From assembly GCF_016862455.1 (NCBI RefSeq), contig NZ_BOMZ01000048.1, forward strand, positions 97,444 through 161,443: DNA of 64,000 bases, given 5' to 3'. Shown one piece after another: positions 16,174-24,547 of the stretch. Source of the stretch: Actinoplanes utahensis (GTDB lineage: Bacteria; Actinomycetota; Actinomycetes; Mycobacteriales; Micromonosporaceae). Under the pieces are notes generated by a model, which was not told the origin of the DNA, searched no databases, and saw only the letters and a program-made list of their open reading frames with translations. A program made the translations under genes and the position numbers. Within the stretch, counting starts at the first letter, position 1. Each line of letters begins with the position of its first letter.

Positions 16174-16203
16174 AGTGATCTGATGCGATCGGGATCGATC
16201 ACT
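16174..16203. promoter_or_regulatory. Candidate operator of the DeoR/LacI-type regulator
   Basis: A perfect 7-bp inverted repeat, AGTGATC (16174-16180) and GATCACT (16197-16203), is separated by 16 bases and ends 14 bp before the regulator's GTG. It is placed for autoregulation; whether it also controls the divergent operon, whose promoter is about 115 bp away, is open. Confidence 0.4.
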
Positions 16204-16217
16204 GAGAAGGGGCATCG

Positions 16218-17297
16218 GTGAGTAGTTCTGACAAGCGGGGGCCGTTACAGGTCGCCCGCCGGGCACGCCTGCTCGAACAGCTGCAACGCGACGGGGTGCT
16301 GCGCGTCTCCGACCTGACCGACGCGCTCGGCGCCTCCACCGTCACCATTCGCCGCGACATCGCCCAACTCGCCTCCGAGGGCCTGGTCCGGCGGGTGCAC
16401 GGCGGCGTCGCACTGCCCGACGGCGGCAGCGAACGCGACGACCCGGACACCAGCACGATCGGGATGCTGGTGCCGTCCCTCGACTACTACTGGCCACATG
16501 TGGCACGCGGCGCCGAGGAGGCCGCCCGCGAACTGGACCTGCGGATCGTGCTGCGCGGCTCGTCGTACGAGACCGAGGACGACCGGCCACAACTGGCCCG
16601 CCTCGTGGACCAGGGCGTCGACGCGCTGATCGCCGCGCCCCGGATGGACGTGCCGACCGCGCAGCGCACCATCGAATGGCTGGCCGGGCTCGGCATCCCC
16701 GTCGTACTGCTGGAACGCACCGCCACCGCCGGACCGCACCACGCCCACCTGGAATCCGTGGTCACCGACCATGCGCAGGGCGCCGGAATGGCCGTACGGC
16801 ATCTGACCGGTCTCGGTCACACCAGGGTCGGCGTGGTCCTGGCCTCCGCCAGCCCGACCCGCCCGCACGTGCGCCGCGGCTGGCTGGAGGCCGCCACCGA
16901 GCTCGGCCTCGACGTCAGCGACACCGTCGACACGACAGTTCCCGACGCCAGGTCCCCCGACTGCCGTACCGCCGTCGACAAGGCCCTCGACCGCGCCCTG
17001 GCCACCGGGACGACAGCCCTGCTGGTGCACGCCGACGCGGAGGCGATCACGCTGGTGCAACGCTGCGAGGAACGGCGGATCGCGGTCCCCGGCGACCTGT
17101 CGGTGATCGCCTACGACGACGAGGTGGCCGGCCTGTTCAGCCCGGCCCTCACCGCGGTCCGGCCACCCCGCCGCTCGATCGGCCGCGCCGCCGTCCGCCT
17201 CACCGCCGACCGCCTCGCCGACCCCCGGCGCCCCACCCACCGGCTGGTGATAAGCCCGTCACTGCGCATCCGCGACTCGGTCGCCCGGCCTCGCTGA
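16218..17297 (+). CDS. Transcriptional regulator: DeoR-type HTH fused to LacI-type sugar-sensing domain
   Basis: The 359-residue protein joins two families. Residues about 10-65 are a DeoR winged helix-turn-helix (LLEQLQRDGVLRVSDLTDAL, then STVTIRRDIAQL and VRRVHGG). Residues about 75-345 form a periplasmic-binding-protein-like sensor of the LacI/GalR type (TIGMLVP, GVDALIAAP, VIAYDD). It probably represses the divergent glucuronide operon and is released by an imported sugar. The GTG at 16218 has AAGGGG seven bases upstream. The next gene on this strand is far away, so it is monocistronic. The ligand cannot be deduced; an unsaturated uronide product is the natural guess. Confidence 0.85.
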   Translation: MSSSDKRGPLQVARRARLLEQLQRDGVLRVSDLTDALGASTVTIRRDIAQLASEGLVRRVHGGVALPDGGSERDDPDTSTIGMLVPSLDYYWPHVARGAEEAARELDLRIVLRGSSYETEDDRPQLARLVDQGVDALIAAPRMDVPTAQRTIEWLAGLGIPVVLLERTATAGPHHAHLESVVTDHAQGAGMAVRHLTGLGHTRVGVVLASASPTRPHVRRGWLEAATELGLDVSDTVDTTVPDARSPDCRTAVDKALDRALATGTTALLVHADAEAITLVQRCEERRIAVPGDLSVIAYDDEVAGLFSPALTAVRPPRRSIGRAAVRLTADRLADPRRPTHRLVISPSLRIRDSVARPR

Positions 17298-17376
17298 GGG
17301 CACGGCGACGCTGACATTCGAGAAGCCCTGACCCGATCCTGAGGTAGAGAGACAAACGCTCAGCGCGCAACGCCCG

Positions 17377-17493
17377 TCACTGCCCCGGGAGGAGCCGGTA
17401 GGTCGAGACATGCGAGGGCGACTCGGCGATCCCGGTGCCACGGGTGTCGTAGCGTCGCGCGGCGTCGTCATCCCAGATCTGGTCCAGTCGCAT
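17377..17493 (-). pseudogene. Remnant: N-terminal start of a SAM-dependent methyltransferase
   Basis: A 38-codon frame begins MRLDQIWDDDAARRYDTRGTG, the usual opening of a class I methyltransferase family common in actinomycetes (pattern WDDDAARRYDTPGTGMF). It then diverges and stops at 17377, before any SAM-binding glycine motif. About 200 further residues of a normal gene are missing, so this is a truncated copy rather than a working gene. The rest of the 17298-17647 interval holds only the MMPL terminator. Confidence 0.5.
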
Positions 17494-17597
17494 GGGGCAA
17501 CCATCACTTCTCCGCCTTCCATCATCCAGTGAATTACCGCCGGCCGCCTCGCGAGGCGTGCCACGAGACGGCTGCGGAGGTCGTACGGCAGAGAAAA

Positions 17598-17634
17598 GCC
17601 TCGCTGCCGGAAGGGATGGTTCCGGCAGCGAGGC
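17598..17634 (-). terminator. Intrinsic terminator of the MMPL gene
   Basis: A perfect 14-bp stem (17598-17611 with 17621-17634) encloses a nine-base loop. On the minus strand it is followed by CTTTTCTC, a short T-rich run. It lies 14 bp after the MMPL stop. Confidence 0.85.
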
Positions 17635-17647
17635 GGGCGGGGGTCGG

Positions 17648-20071
17648 TTATCGGAGGGCGGGTTCGGCGGGTTCCGAGTGGGTGGCGTGGTGGGCGCCGG
17701 GGTGGGCGCGTTCCAGGGCGGCGCCCTCGACGTCCACGTCCGGAAGGATGCGGTCCAGCCAGCGGGGGATCCACCAGGCGGAGCGGCCCAGCAGGTGCAT
17801 GACCGCCGGGATGAGCAGCATGCGGACCAGGAACGCGTCGACCAGGACGCCGAACGCCAGGCCGAAGCCGAGCGACCGGATCATGGCGGTGTTGGAGAAG
17901 ATGAAGCCGCCGAACACCGAGATCATGATGATCGCGGCGGCGGTGACGACCGTGCGGCCGGCGTGCACGCCGTGCCGGACGGCGATCCGGGCGGGGGCGC
18001 CGTGGGCGTACGCCTCACGCATGCCGGACACCAGGAACAGCTGATAGTCCATGGCCAGGCCGAACAGGATGCCGATCAGGATGGTCGGCAGGAAGCTCAG
18101 CACCGGGCCGGGGTCGTGGATGCCGAAGACCGCGCCGAGCCAGCCCCACTGGAAGATCGCGGTGACGCCGCCGAACGTGGCGAACAGCGACAGGATGAAG
18201 CCGAGCGTGGCGGTGACCGGGACCAGGATGGACCGGAACACCAGGATCATGATGATCAGCGAGATGCCGATGACGACGCCCAGGTAGAGCGGCAGGGCGT
18301 TGGCGAGCTTCTCCGAGATGTCGATGTTGCCGCTGGCGCTGCCGGCCACGCCGAGTTCGATGTCGCCGCCGAGCGGGGAGAGGCCGCGCAGGTCGTGGAC
18401 CAGTTGTTCGGTCTCGGCGCTGGTCGGGCCCTCCTCCGGGATGATCTGGAAGGCGAGCGTGGTGTTGTCGGCGGAGGCGCCGATCGGGGCGACCGCGGCG
18501 ACGTTGTTCTGCGACAGCAGGAGGTTGCCGAGGCGGGCCTGTTCGGCCTGCTGGGCGTCGCCGGTGACCGGGGCGGGCAGGTCGGCGACGACGACGAGGG
18601 AGCCGTTGACGCCGGCCCCGAACTGCTCCTCGATCATCTTGTACGCCTGGTACTGGCTGGAGGCCTGATCCTCCGACGAGCCGTCGGGCAGGCCGAGCCG
18701 CATCGACATCGCCGGGATCGCGACCGCGATCAGCGCGACCAGCAGCGCGAGCACGGTGACGACGGCCCGGCCGGTGCGCATCGGCTCGGTGGGGGGCGCG
18801 GTCTGGGCGTGTGCCTTGCGGTTGAGGACGCGGCGGCCGATCAGCGACAGCAGGGCGGGGGTCAGCGTGACCGCGAGGAGCACGGCCACGGCCACACAGA
18901 TCGCCGCGACGGTGCCCATCAGCCCGAGGAACGGGATGCCTGTCACGTTCAAGGCCAGCAGCGCGACCAGCACGGTGGACCCGGCGAAGACGACCGCGTT
19001 GCCGGATGTGCCGTTGGCCAGGCCGATCGACTCGTGGAAGTCGACGCCGTCGACGAGTTGCCGCCGGTGCCGGTTGAGGATGAACAGGCTGTAGTCGATG
19101 CCGACGGCGAGGCCCAGCATGACACCCAGCACCGGGGTGATCGACAGCATCTCCACCACACCGGACAGCGCGAGGGACGCGGTGACGCCGATGCCGACGC
19201 CGGTCAGCGCGCTGAGGATCGGCAGGGCGGCGCCGATCAGCGTACGCAGCATCACCAGCAGGGTGATCGCCGCGATCACCAGGCCGATGATCTCGCCGAC
19301 GCCGACGATCTCGGGCAGGCCCTGGGTGATCTCGTTGGAGTATTCGACCTCGACCCCGGCGGGCAGGCCCGCGTCGACGTGCTGGACCACCCGCTCCTTG
19401 GTCTCCGGGGTGACGTCGAGCTGCGGCACGGTGAACCGGAGCTGCGCGACGGCGGTGGCGCCGTCCGCGGACACGGTGCGGATCGGCGCGGACATGTTCA
19501 GCAGCTGCTGCCCGTACGCCAGTTTGGTGGCGCCCTCCTGCAACTCCTGACTCTTGTCGATCAGCTCGGTCTGCCCGGCCTCGACCTTGGCCCTGGTGGC
19601 CGCGTCGAGGTCGTCCCACAACCCCTTCGCCTGGTTGATCTCCTGCTGGGCGGCGTCGATCCGGGCGCGGCCCGCGTCGACCTCCTTGAGGCCGTCCTCG
19701 ACCTGTTTCCGCCGGTCGGCGATCTGCTTCTCGATGGCGAACGGGTCGGTCGTGGAGGCGACCCCTTCCAGCTCACCGGTGGTCTTCAGCAGCTCGGTGA
19801 TGCCGGCCCGCTGGGTGTCGCTGAGCGGGGCGCCGTCGGCGGTGTGGAAGACGAGTTTGCCGTTGCCGCCGGCCGCGACCGGCAGCCGTTCGGCCAACCG
19901 GTCGCTCACCTTGGCGGTCTCGGTGCCGGGGATGTCGACGACCGGCGACAGTTCGCCCCGGGCGACGAAGTACCCGGTCACGGAGAGGCCCAGAACGACG
20001 AGCCAGGTCGCCAGGACGACCCCGGCGCGCCGGGCGCAGAACCGGCCCAGGCGGTAGAGGAGCTCGGCCAA
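17648..20071 (-). CDS. MMPL-family RND exporter
   Basis: The 807-residue protein has the MMPL layout of two repeats, each a transmembrane helix, a large extracytoplasmic domain and a bundle of five helices. Helix-4 proton-relay motifs are visible as VGIDYSLF in the first half and LAMDYQLF in the second. A coiled-coil-like Lys/Glu/Gln-rich stretch lies in the first outer domain. MMPL proteins export lipids or hydrophobic drugs using the proton gradient. The TetR gene 13 bp upstream on the same strand makes this an inducible efflux cassette. Residues around 470-490 (SSEDQASSQYQ) begin the second outer domain. Substrate unknown. Confidence 0.92.
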   Translation of the reverse strand: MAELLYRLGRFCARRAGVVLATWLVVLGLSVTGYFVARGELSPVVDIPGTETAKVSDRLAERLPVAAGGNGKLVFHTADGAPLSDTQRAGITELLKTTGELEGVASTTDPFAIEKQIADRRKQVEDGLKEVDAGRARIDAAQQEINQAKGLWDDLDAATRAKVEAGQTELIDKSQELQEGATKLAYGQQLLNMSAPIRTVSADGATAVAQLRFTVPQLDVTPETKERVVQHVDAGLPAGVEVEYSNEITQGLPEIVGVGEIIGLVIAAITLLVMLRTLIGAALPILSALTGVGIGVTASLALSGVVEMLSITPVLGVMLGLAVGIDYSLFILNRHRRQLVDGVDFHESIGLANGTSGNAVVFAGSTVLVALLALNVTGIPFLGLMGTVAAICVAVAVLLAVTLTPALLSLIGRRVLNRKAHAQTAPPTEPMRTGRAVVTVLALLVALIAVAIPAMSMRLGLPDGSSEDQASSQYQAYKMIEEQFGAGVNGSLVVVADLPAPVTGDAQQAEQARLGNLLLSQNNVAAVAPIGASADNTTLAFQIIPEEGPTSAETEQLVHDLRGLSPLGGDIELGVAGSASGNIDISEKLANALPLYLGVVIGISLIIMILVFRSILVPVTATLGFILSLFATFGGVTAIFQWGWLGAVFGIHDPGPVLSFLPTILIGILFGLAMDYQLFLVSGMREAYAHGAPARIAVRHGVHAGRTVVTAAAIIMISVFGGFIFSNTAMIRSLGFGLAFGVLVDAFLVRMLLIPAVMHLLGRSAWWIPRWLDRILPDVDVEGAALERAHPGAHHATHSEPAEPALR

Positions 20072-20084
20072 TGTTTCGTTCCTT

Positions 20085-20690
20085 CTAGTAGCCGGTGCGG
20101 ACGGTTGTGATGAGCTTTTCGAGCAGGTGGTGCCACAGGTCGCGGGCCGCGTCGTCGGTGGCCGCGGAGGTCCGGGTGAGCCAGTGGGTGGCGACGCAGA
20201 CGGTCCCGTTCATCAGGGAGCTGACCAGGATCGCGGCGTCGAGCGGGTCGGCCTCGGGGTAGCGCTGGGACAGCTCGCGGGCCATCTCGTCGGAGGTCCG
20301 CGCGAAGGTGGCGTGGAAGATCTGGGTGGCCCGGGGATCGCCGGGACCGAAACCGCCGAGGGCGTGCCAGAGGAACGCGATGATGCCGGGCACGTCGGTG
20401 GCCCGCAGTGCCTCGGCGACGTCGTCGAACATGGAGGCTCGCTCACCGGCGGTGACGGTCGACCGGAAGCTGCCGATCACGCCGCGCAGCATCTCCGTGC
20501 AGACGGTGGTGACCACGTCGTCTATCGACGAGAAGTGGTTGAAGATGGTGCGCCGGGAGACGTCGGCCCGCTCGGCGAGCTGGTCGACGCTGAACCGGAT
20601 GCCGTCGCTGACCAGCGCGTCGGCCGCGTCGAGGATGGCCCGCCGGTGGCGTGCCTTGAGCGCCGCCCGCCGGTCCAGGGAATCGGTCAC
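20085..20690 (-). CDS. TetR-family repressor of the MMPL exporter
   Basis: This 201-residue protein has the TetR helix-turn-helix at about 17-62 (AILDAADALV, then FSVDQLAERADVSRRTIFNHF) and a helical ligand-binding C-terminal part. It precedes the MMPL exporter by 13 bp on the same strand, so it probably represses its own operon and is released by a substrate of the pump. Translation starts at a GTG seven bases after a TAGTGT box, which suggests a leaderless message. A 16-bp palindrome abuts that box. The C-terminal part is too divergent to name the ligand. Confidence 0.92.
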   Translation of the reverse strand: MTDSLDRRAALKARHRRAILDAADALVSDGIRFSVDQLAERADVSRRTIFNHFSSIDDVVTTVCTEMLRGVIGSFRSTVTAGERASMFDDVAEALRATDVPGIIAFLWHALGGFGPGDPRATQIFHATFARTSDEMARELSQRYPEADPLDAAILVSSLMNGTVCVATHWLTRTSAATDDAARDLWHHLLEKLITTVRTGY

Positions 20691-20697
20691 AGTCTCT

Positions 20698-20719
20698 ACA
20701 CTAAGTGCATCGTTGCACT
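20698..20719 (-). promoter_or_regulatory. TetR operator overlapping the TetR-MMPL promoter
   Basis: The perfect palindrome AGTGCA-TCGT-TGCACT (20704-20719) directly abuts a minus-strand -10 box TAGTGT (20703-20698), which lies seven bases before the GTG at 20690. A third GTGCA copy follows at about 20722. The arrangement is typical of autorepression by a TetR dimer. Confidence 0.65.
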
Positions 20720-20733
20720 GGGTGCAAACGCGG

Positions 20734-20764
20734 ACCGGCCCCCGCGAGATTCGCGGGGGCCGGT
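20734..20764 (-). terminator. Intrinsic terminator of the small duplicated protein gene
   Basis: A perfect 14-bp G/C-rich stem (20734-20747 with 20751-20764) with a three-base loop lies 13 bp after the stop of the gene at 20778. It has no clear T-run. It insulates the TetR promoter from the gene upstream. Confidence 0.75.
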
Positions 20765-20777
20765 CTCTCCCGAGGAG

Positions 20778-20999
20778 TCAGAGCTTCTGGGTCTCCGTCG
20801 TCGAGGGGTGCAGCTCGGCGGTGGTCTGCTTGACGAACTTGCCGGTGCTCGTGCTGCGGTTGACCTCGCGGTCGCCGCGATCCTTGTCGCCACCCACGTG
20901 CTCGGTGGTGGTGGTGCGCGGGTTGCGCTCCGCGGTGCTTTCCTTGACGAAGCGTCCGGTCTTGGCGCTCCGGTTGACCTCGTGTTCGTTGCCGGCCAT
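20778..20999 (-). CDS. Small protein with two copies of a VNRSxxTGxFVK repeat
   Basis: The 73-residue hydrophilic protein contains the same motif twice, EVNRSAKTGRFVKESTAE near residue 7 and EVNRSTSTGKFVKQTTAE near residue 45. Each is followed by a Pro/Thr-rich tail, and a DKDRGDR linker separates them. Single-copy proteins of this kind are widespread in bacteria and phages with no proven role; database names for them are unreliable. A strong ribosome site GAGGAGG lies seven bases before the ATG at 20999, and a terminator follows, so it is a stand-alone gene. The duplication is visible at residue level, but the function cannot be given. Confidence 0.8.
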   Translation of the reverse strand: MAGNEHEVNRSAKTGRFVKESTAERNPRTTTTEHVGGDKDRGDREVNRSTSTGKFVKQTTAELHPSTTETQKL

Positions 21000-21043
21000 C
21001 GGGGGGCCTCCTCGTCCGGTGGGGATCCGTGTGTGCACCTCTA

Positions 21044-22228
21044 TCACTGCCCGCTTATCGGCGCGGGAAACGTCAGAGCCCGATCCAGATCGGAGATCAG
21101 ATCGTCGGGGTGCTCGATGCCGACCGCGATCCGGATGGTGCCGGGACCGATCGACGCGCTGCGCAGCTGGTCAGGGGACAGCTGCCGGTGCGACGAGCTG
21201 GCCGGGTGCAGGATCAGCGTCTGTGTGCCACCGAGGGACGGTGCGAGCCTGATCAGGCGTACCGATCTCTGGAAGTGAAGCCCTGCGTCGTAACCGCCGG
21301 CCAGGTCGAAGCAGAAGGGTGCGGCGAAGCCGCGCACATACTTCCTGGCCACCGCATTGCTCGGATGATCGGCGGAGCCGGTCCACAGCACCCGCTCGAC
21401 CGCCGGATGCCCGGCGAGGAACTCCGCGATCCGGGTCACGTTCGCCGCGTGCCGTTCCACCCGCAGCGGCAGCGTCTGCAGGCCGCGCAACGTCAGCCAG
21501 GCCGCGAACGGGTCGGTCACCGCGCCGAACTCCACCGCGTGCCCCCACACCTCGCGGTGCAGCGCGTCGTCGGCGAAGACCGCGATCCCGCCGGTCACGT
21601 CACTGTGGCCGCTCAGGAACTTGGTCACCGAGTGGATCACCACGTCCGCGCCGTGCTCGATCGGCCGGCACAGGAGAGGGGTGGCGAACGTGTTGTCGAC
21701 GATCGTGACGATCCCGGCCGCGCGGGCGATCGGGGCGAGCGCGGGCAGGTCGCTGACGTGGCCGGTCGGGTTGGCGACGGTCTCCAGATAGAGGATCCGG
21801 GTACGCGGGGTGATCGCCTGGCGTACCTCCTCCGGGTCGTGACCGGTCACGAACGTGACGGTGATGCCGTACCGGTCGGCCATGTCACGCAGGGTGGCGT
21901 GCGTGCCGCCGTAGAGGGTGTGCTGTGCGATCACATGGTCGCCAGTGCGGAGCAGGGCGTGCAGCAGCAGGCTGATCGCGCCCATGCCGGAGCCGGTCGC
22001 GATCCCGCTCGCCGCACCCTCCAGATCGGCGACGGCGTCCTCGAGCGCGCGCACGGTCGGGTTGGCGAAGCGGGAGTAGGCGTACGACCGATCGGGGTGG
22101 TTGAGGCCGTCGGCCAGCGGCTCCGGGTCCTCGAACGAGAACGAGGACGTCTGGTACAGCGGCGGGCTCAGCGGGGTGCTCTCCGGAACCGGTACGCGGA
22201 TGTGGATCACTCTCGTGTCGGGATGCAT
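21044..22228 (-). CDS. Cystathionine gamma-synthase/methionine gamma-lyase family PLP enzyme
   Basis: The 394-residue enzyme is a fold-type I PLP protein of the Cys/Met metabolism family. Visible are the YSRFANPT box (51-58), the phosphate-binding GSGMGA region (79-84), the cofactor Asp in IVDNTFATP (Asp178) and the PLP lysine Lys203 in HSVTKFLSGHSDVTGG. Members carry out cystathionine gamma-synthase, O-acetylhomoserine sulfhydrylase or gamma-lyase reactions; the sequence alone does not decide which. The ATG at 22228 is chosen because the protein then starts MHPDTRVIH, as is usual in the family. It stands alone between a small gene and a divergent HEAT gene. Confidence 0.88.
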   Translation of the reverse strand: MHPDTRVIHIRVPVPESTPLSPPLYQTSSFSFEDPEPLADGLNHPDRSYAYSRFANPTVRALEDAVADLEGAASGIATGSGMGAISLLLHALLRTGDHVIAQHTLYGGTHATLRDMADRYGITVTFVTGHDPEEVRQAITPRTRILYLETVANPTGHVSDLPALAPIARAAGIVTIVDNTFATPLLCRPIEHGADVVIHSVTKFLSGHSDVTGGIAVFADDALHREVWGHAVEFGAVTDPFAAWLTLRGLQTLPLRVERHAANVTRIAEFLAGHPAVERVLWTGSADHPSNAVARKYVRGFAAPFCFDLAGGYDAGLHFQRSVRLIRLAPSLGGTQTLILHPASSSHRQLSPDQLRSASIGPGTIRIAVGIEHPDDLISDLDRALTFPAPISGQ

Positions 22229-22284
22229 ACCCCGATCCTGTGTTCTCCTGCGCCGGCCCGCTCGACGCGCCGCCGGAATGCGGG

Positions 22285-22473
22285 CGGGGCGGCCGGCTCG
22301 ACGCCTCCGGCGGCAGCGGGGACCGGTTGCGACTGCCCTTCGTGGCCTCCGAGAGAGAACTCTCCACTGCGGTCTCGGCGCTGGCCACAGCCTGGAAGGG
22401 GTACACCGGGGCCGCGGTCGCGCCGCCGCTGCCCGCGATCGCCGTCCGAAAATGTCAGGGGGTGCGGGCATAG
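22285..22473 (+). pseudogene. Possible remnant: C-terminal end of an aminotransferase-type protein
   Basis: One plus-strand frame reads GDRLRLPFVASERELSTAV and then ALATAWKGYTG. This resembles the C-terminal end of class I/II aminotransferases and MocR-type regulators, where LRLPF is followed by a helix ending in AW. No start or upstream domain exists in the window, and the frame runs into the promoter of the next gene. It is at best a decayed fragment. Confidence 0.3.
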
Positions 22474-22475
22474 TG
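22452..22475 (+). promoter_or_regulatory. RecA-NDp-like (PafBC-type) promoter of the HEAT-repeat gene
   Basis: ATGTCAGGGG (22452-22461) is followed by eight bases and ATAGTG (22470-22475; TAGTGC in the next register), then six bases to the ATG at 22482. Sixteen bases around the upstream element are the same as in the promoter at 914-937, and the geometry is identical. Confidence 0.5.
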
Positions 22476-22481
22476 CGGGCC

Positions 22482-24536
22482 ATGTTCAACGGGCTGCACG
22501 ATCCCTCCCTCCCGGGCCTTTTGACGGCGCTCCGGTCGGCCGACCCGAGCGAGCGTGACGAGGCGCTCACCCGGTTGCACCGTGCGGTTCACGTCCATCC
22601 CGACACCATCGCCGGCCTGCCGTTCCTGTTCACGATGGCCACCGACCCGGCCACCCCGGACCGGGCCGCGATCGTCGCCCTGCTGGTCGACATCGGGCGG
22701 GAGATCGACGACGCCGCCGCGGCCCTCCGGGAGCGGGCCGCCACCTTCGCCGCCCTGGCCGCCGACCCCGACGTGCGGGTCCGCCGGGCCGCGATCCCCG
22801 CGCTCGGCCTGTTCCGCGACGACGCCCAGCAGGCCGCCGTGCTGCTCCGCGAGCGCCTGCCGGCCGAGCCGGGCGCCGCCGAGCGGATCCTGATCGTCGA
22901 GGCGCTGGCCACCTTGGCGCTGCGGCTGCCGGCAGCCGCCGACGACATCCTGCTGTGGTTCGGCCGGCTCGCCGGCGATCCGGCCGCCGACCTGTCGACC
23001 CGTCTCGCCGCGGTGATCCACCGTGCCCGCTGCACCCCCGGCCGGATCAGCGACGACCTCGTCCCCGCCGTGATCAGCCTGCTGTGGACGATCACGTCCC
23101 TGACCCCGCCGGGCGCGCCCTCGCCCGGCGACGCCACCCTGGCCGGCCTCGATGACGGCGTGCCACCGGAGATCGCCGCCGCCTTCGCCGACCTGGAGCG
23201 GCTTCAGCGTGTGCACGCGCCGACCACCGGCCTGCTGCGCACCCTGCACGACCTCCTCGGCGGCCGGATCATCGAGCGGACCGCCGTTCTCGCCGAGCAG
23301 TTGCGCAGCCCTGACACGGGATGGCGGCTGGACGCGATCCGGATGAGCGGCGACCTGATGACCCGATGGCGCGGCGACCACGCCGACCTGATCCGTCTGC
23401 TGGCCCGGCAGGTCGCCGACGACGATCCGGAGGTGGCGGCCGCGGCGGCGGCCGTCCTCGGGAGCTGTCATCCGATCGCCTCACCCGCGCGGGAGGCCCT
23501 GGCCGCGCGGGTCGTCGCCCTCGGGCCGCGCGAGTGGGCGGCCCCGCAGCCCCGCCTTCGGCGAGCACACCAGGAGGCGGTCGTGGCCCTGGCCCGGCTC
23601 GGCGACGAGCGGGCCGCGCCGAGCCTGTTCACCGCCCTGACCGCCGACGTGGACGCCTGGCGTGCCGTCGAGGCCGCCCGGTTCCTGCCGGGAGCCTCCG
23701 ACCTGCTGGCGCCGCTGGTCGCCGACCGGCTGTCCCGCGCCGACCACAGCCGCGACCGGGACGAGATGGGCATCCACGCGATGCTCACCACCCTGTCGAT
23801 GCTGGGCGAGCCGGGGACGGTTCCGGCCATCGCCGCCGCTCTCACCGCCGCCGTGCGGCACGGCCGCGCCGGCACGATCACGGCGGTCCTGACGGCGCTG
23901 GCCTCGTTCGGCCCGCTGGCGGAGAGCGCACTCGCCGACATCCGCCCGCTGATCGACAGCACCGACGCCGAGGTGCGCCATGCCGCCCTGGCCGCCCTCT
24001 CGACCGTCAGCCGCGACCTCGACGAGATCCTGCCGCGCCTGCTCGCGCTCCTGGACCCGCCCACCTCTCCATCCGAGGCGCCCGTCTTCTCCGGTCCGCG
24101 ATCGAGCGGTCCGGCGGCCGCGGCGGAGGGGCCGCCCGGGGACGCGGACATGGCGGCGGTGCGGGCGGCTGTCGACGTGCTCAAGGTGATCGGGCCACCG
24201 GCTGCGGCCGCCGTCCCGCGCCTGCGTGAGCTGGTGGGCGGTGGCCGGGAGTGGGTTCGGGTGCCCTGTGCGGCGGCGCTCTGGGAGATCGGCGGTGAAC
24301 CCGAGGCACCGGTCGTGATCGAGGCGTTGCTGTCGGCCTGGCAGCGCAACGGCTGCGTCGCCGACCCGGTGGTCGCCTGCCTGCGCCGAATGGGCCCGTC
24401 CGCGCGGCCGGCCCTGCCCCATCTGATCGCCGAACTCGCGCAGAGCCGCCGCGGCGACGGCGGGATCACCGACATCGAGGCCGACGAGAGACTCCAGCGG
24501 GCCTGCCGCAACGTCATCGCTCATCTGGGACAGTGA
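22482..24536 (+). CDS. HEAT-repeat protein
   Basis: The 684-residue protein is built from Ala/Leu-rich helical pairs with Asp/Arg turns such as DPDVRVRRAAIPAL and DAEVRHAALAAL, typical of HEAT/PBS-lyase-type repeats. It has no catalytic motif, signal peptide or membrane segment. Such solenoids bind partner proteins; no partner is evident nearby. A Pro/Ser/Gly-rich linker near residues 525-555 separates the last three repeats. The ATG at 22482 is chosen because it sits six bases after the -10 box of a damage-type promoter, giving a leaderless message. The frame is open upstream to 22101, but that part overlaps the opposite-strand gene. Confidence 0.85.
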   Translation: MFNGLHDPSLPGLLTALRSADPSERDEALTRLHRAVHVHPDTIAGLPFLFTMATDPATPDRAAIVALLVDIGREIDDAAAALRERAATFAALAADPDVRVRRAAIPALGLFRDDAQQAAVLLRERLPAEPGAAERILIVEALATLALRLPAAADDILLWFGRLAGDPAADLSTRLAAVIHRARCTPGRISDDLVPAVISLLWTITSLTPPGAPSPGDATLAGLDDGVPPEIAAAFADLERLQRVHAPTTGLLRTLHDLLGGRIIERTAVLAEQLRSPDTGWRLDAIRMSGDLMTRWRGDHADLIRLLARQVADDDPEVAAAAAAVLGSCHPIASPAREALAARVVALGPREWAAPQPRLRRAHQEAVVALARLGDERAAPSLFTALTADVDAWRAVEAARFLPGASDLLAPLVADRLSRADHSRDRDEMGIHAMLTTLSMLGEPGTVPAIAAALTAAVRHGRAGTITAVLTALASFGPLAESALADIRPLIDSTDAEVRHAALAALSTVSRDLDEILPRLLALLDPPTSPSEAPVFSGPRSSGPAAAAEGPPGDADMAAVRAAVDVLKVIGPPAAAAVPRLRELVGGGREWVRVPCAAALWEIGGEPEAPVVIEALLSAWQRNGCVADPVVACLRRMGPSARPALPHLIAELAQSRRGDGGITDIEADERLQRACRNVIAHLGQ

Positions 24537-24547
24537 GCGGGGTCGAA

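Noticed and set aside
17492..20110. 872-residue plus-strand frame opposite the MMPL gene
   Set aside because: The composition is Asp/Gly/Arg/Gln noise, and the opposite strand has a complete MMPL protein with a terminator.
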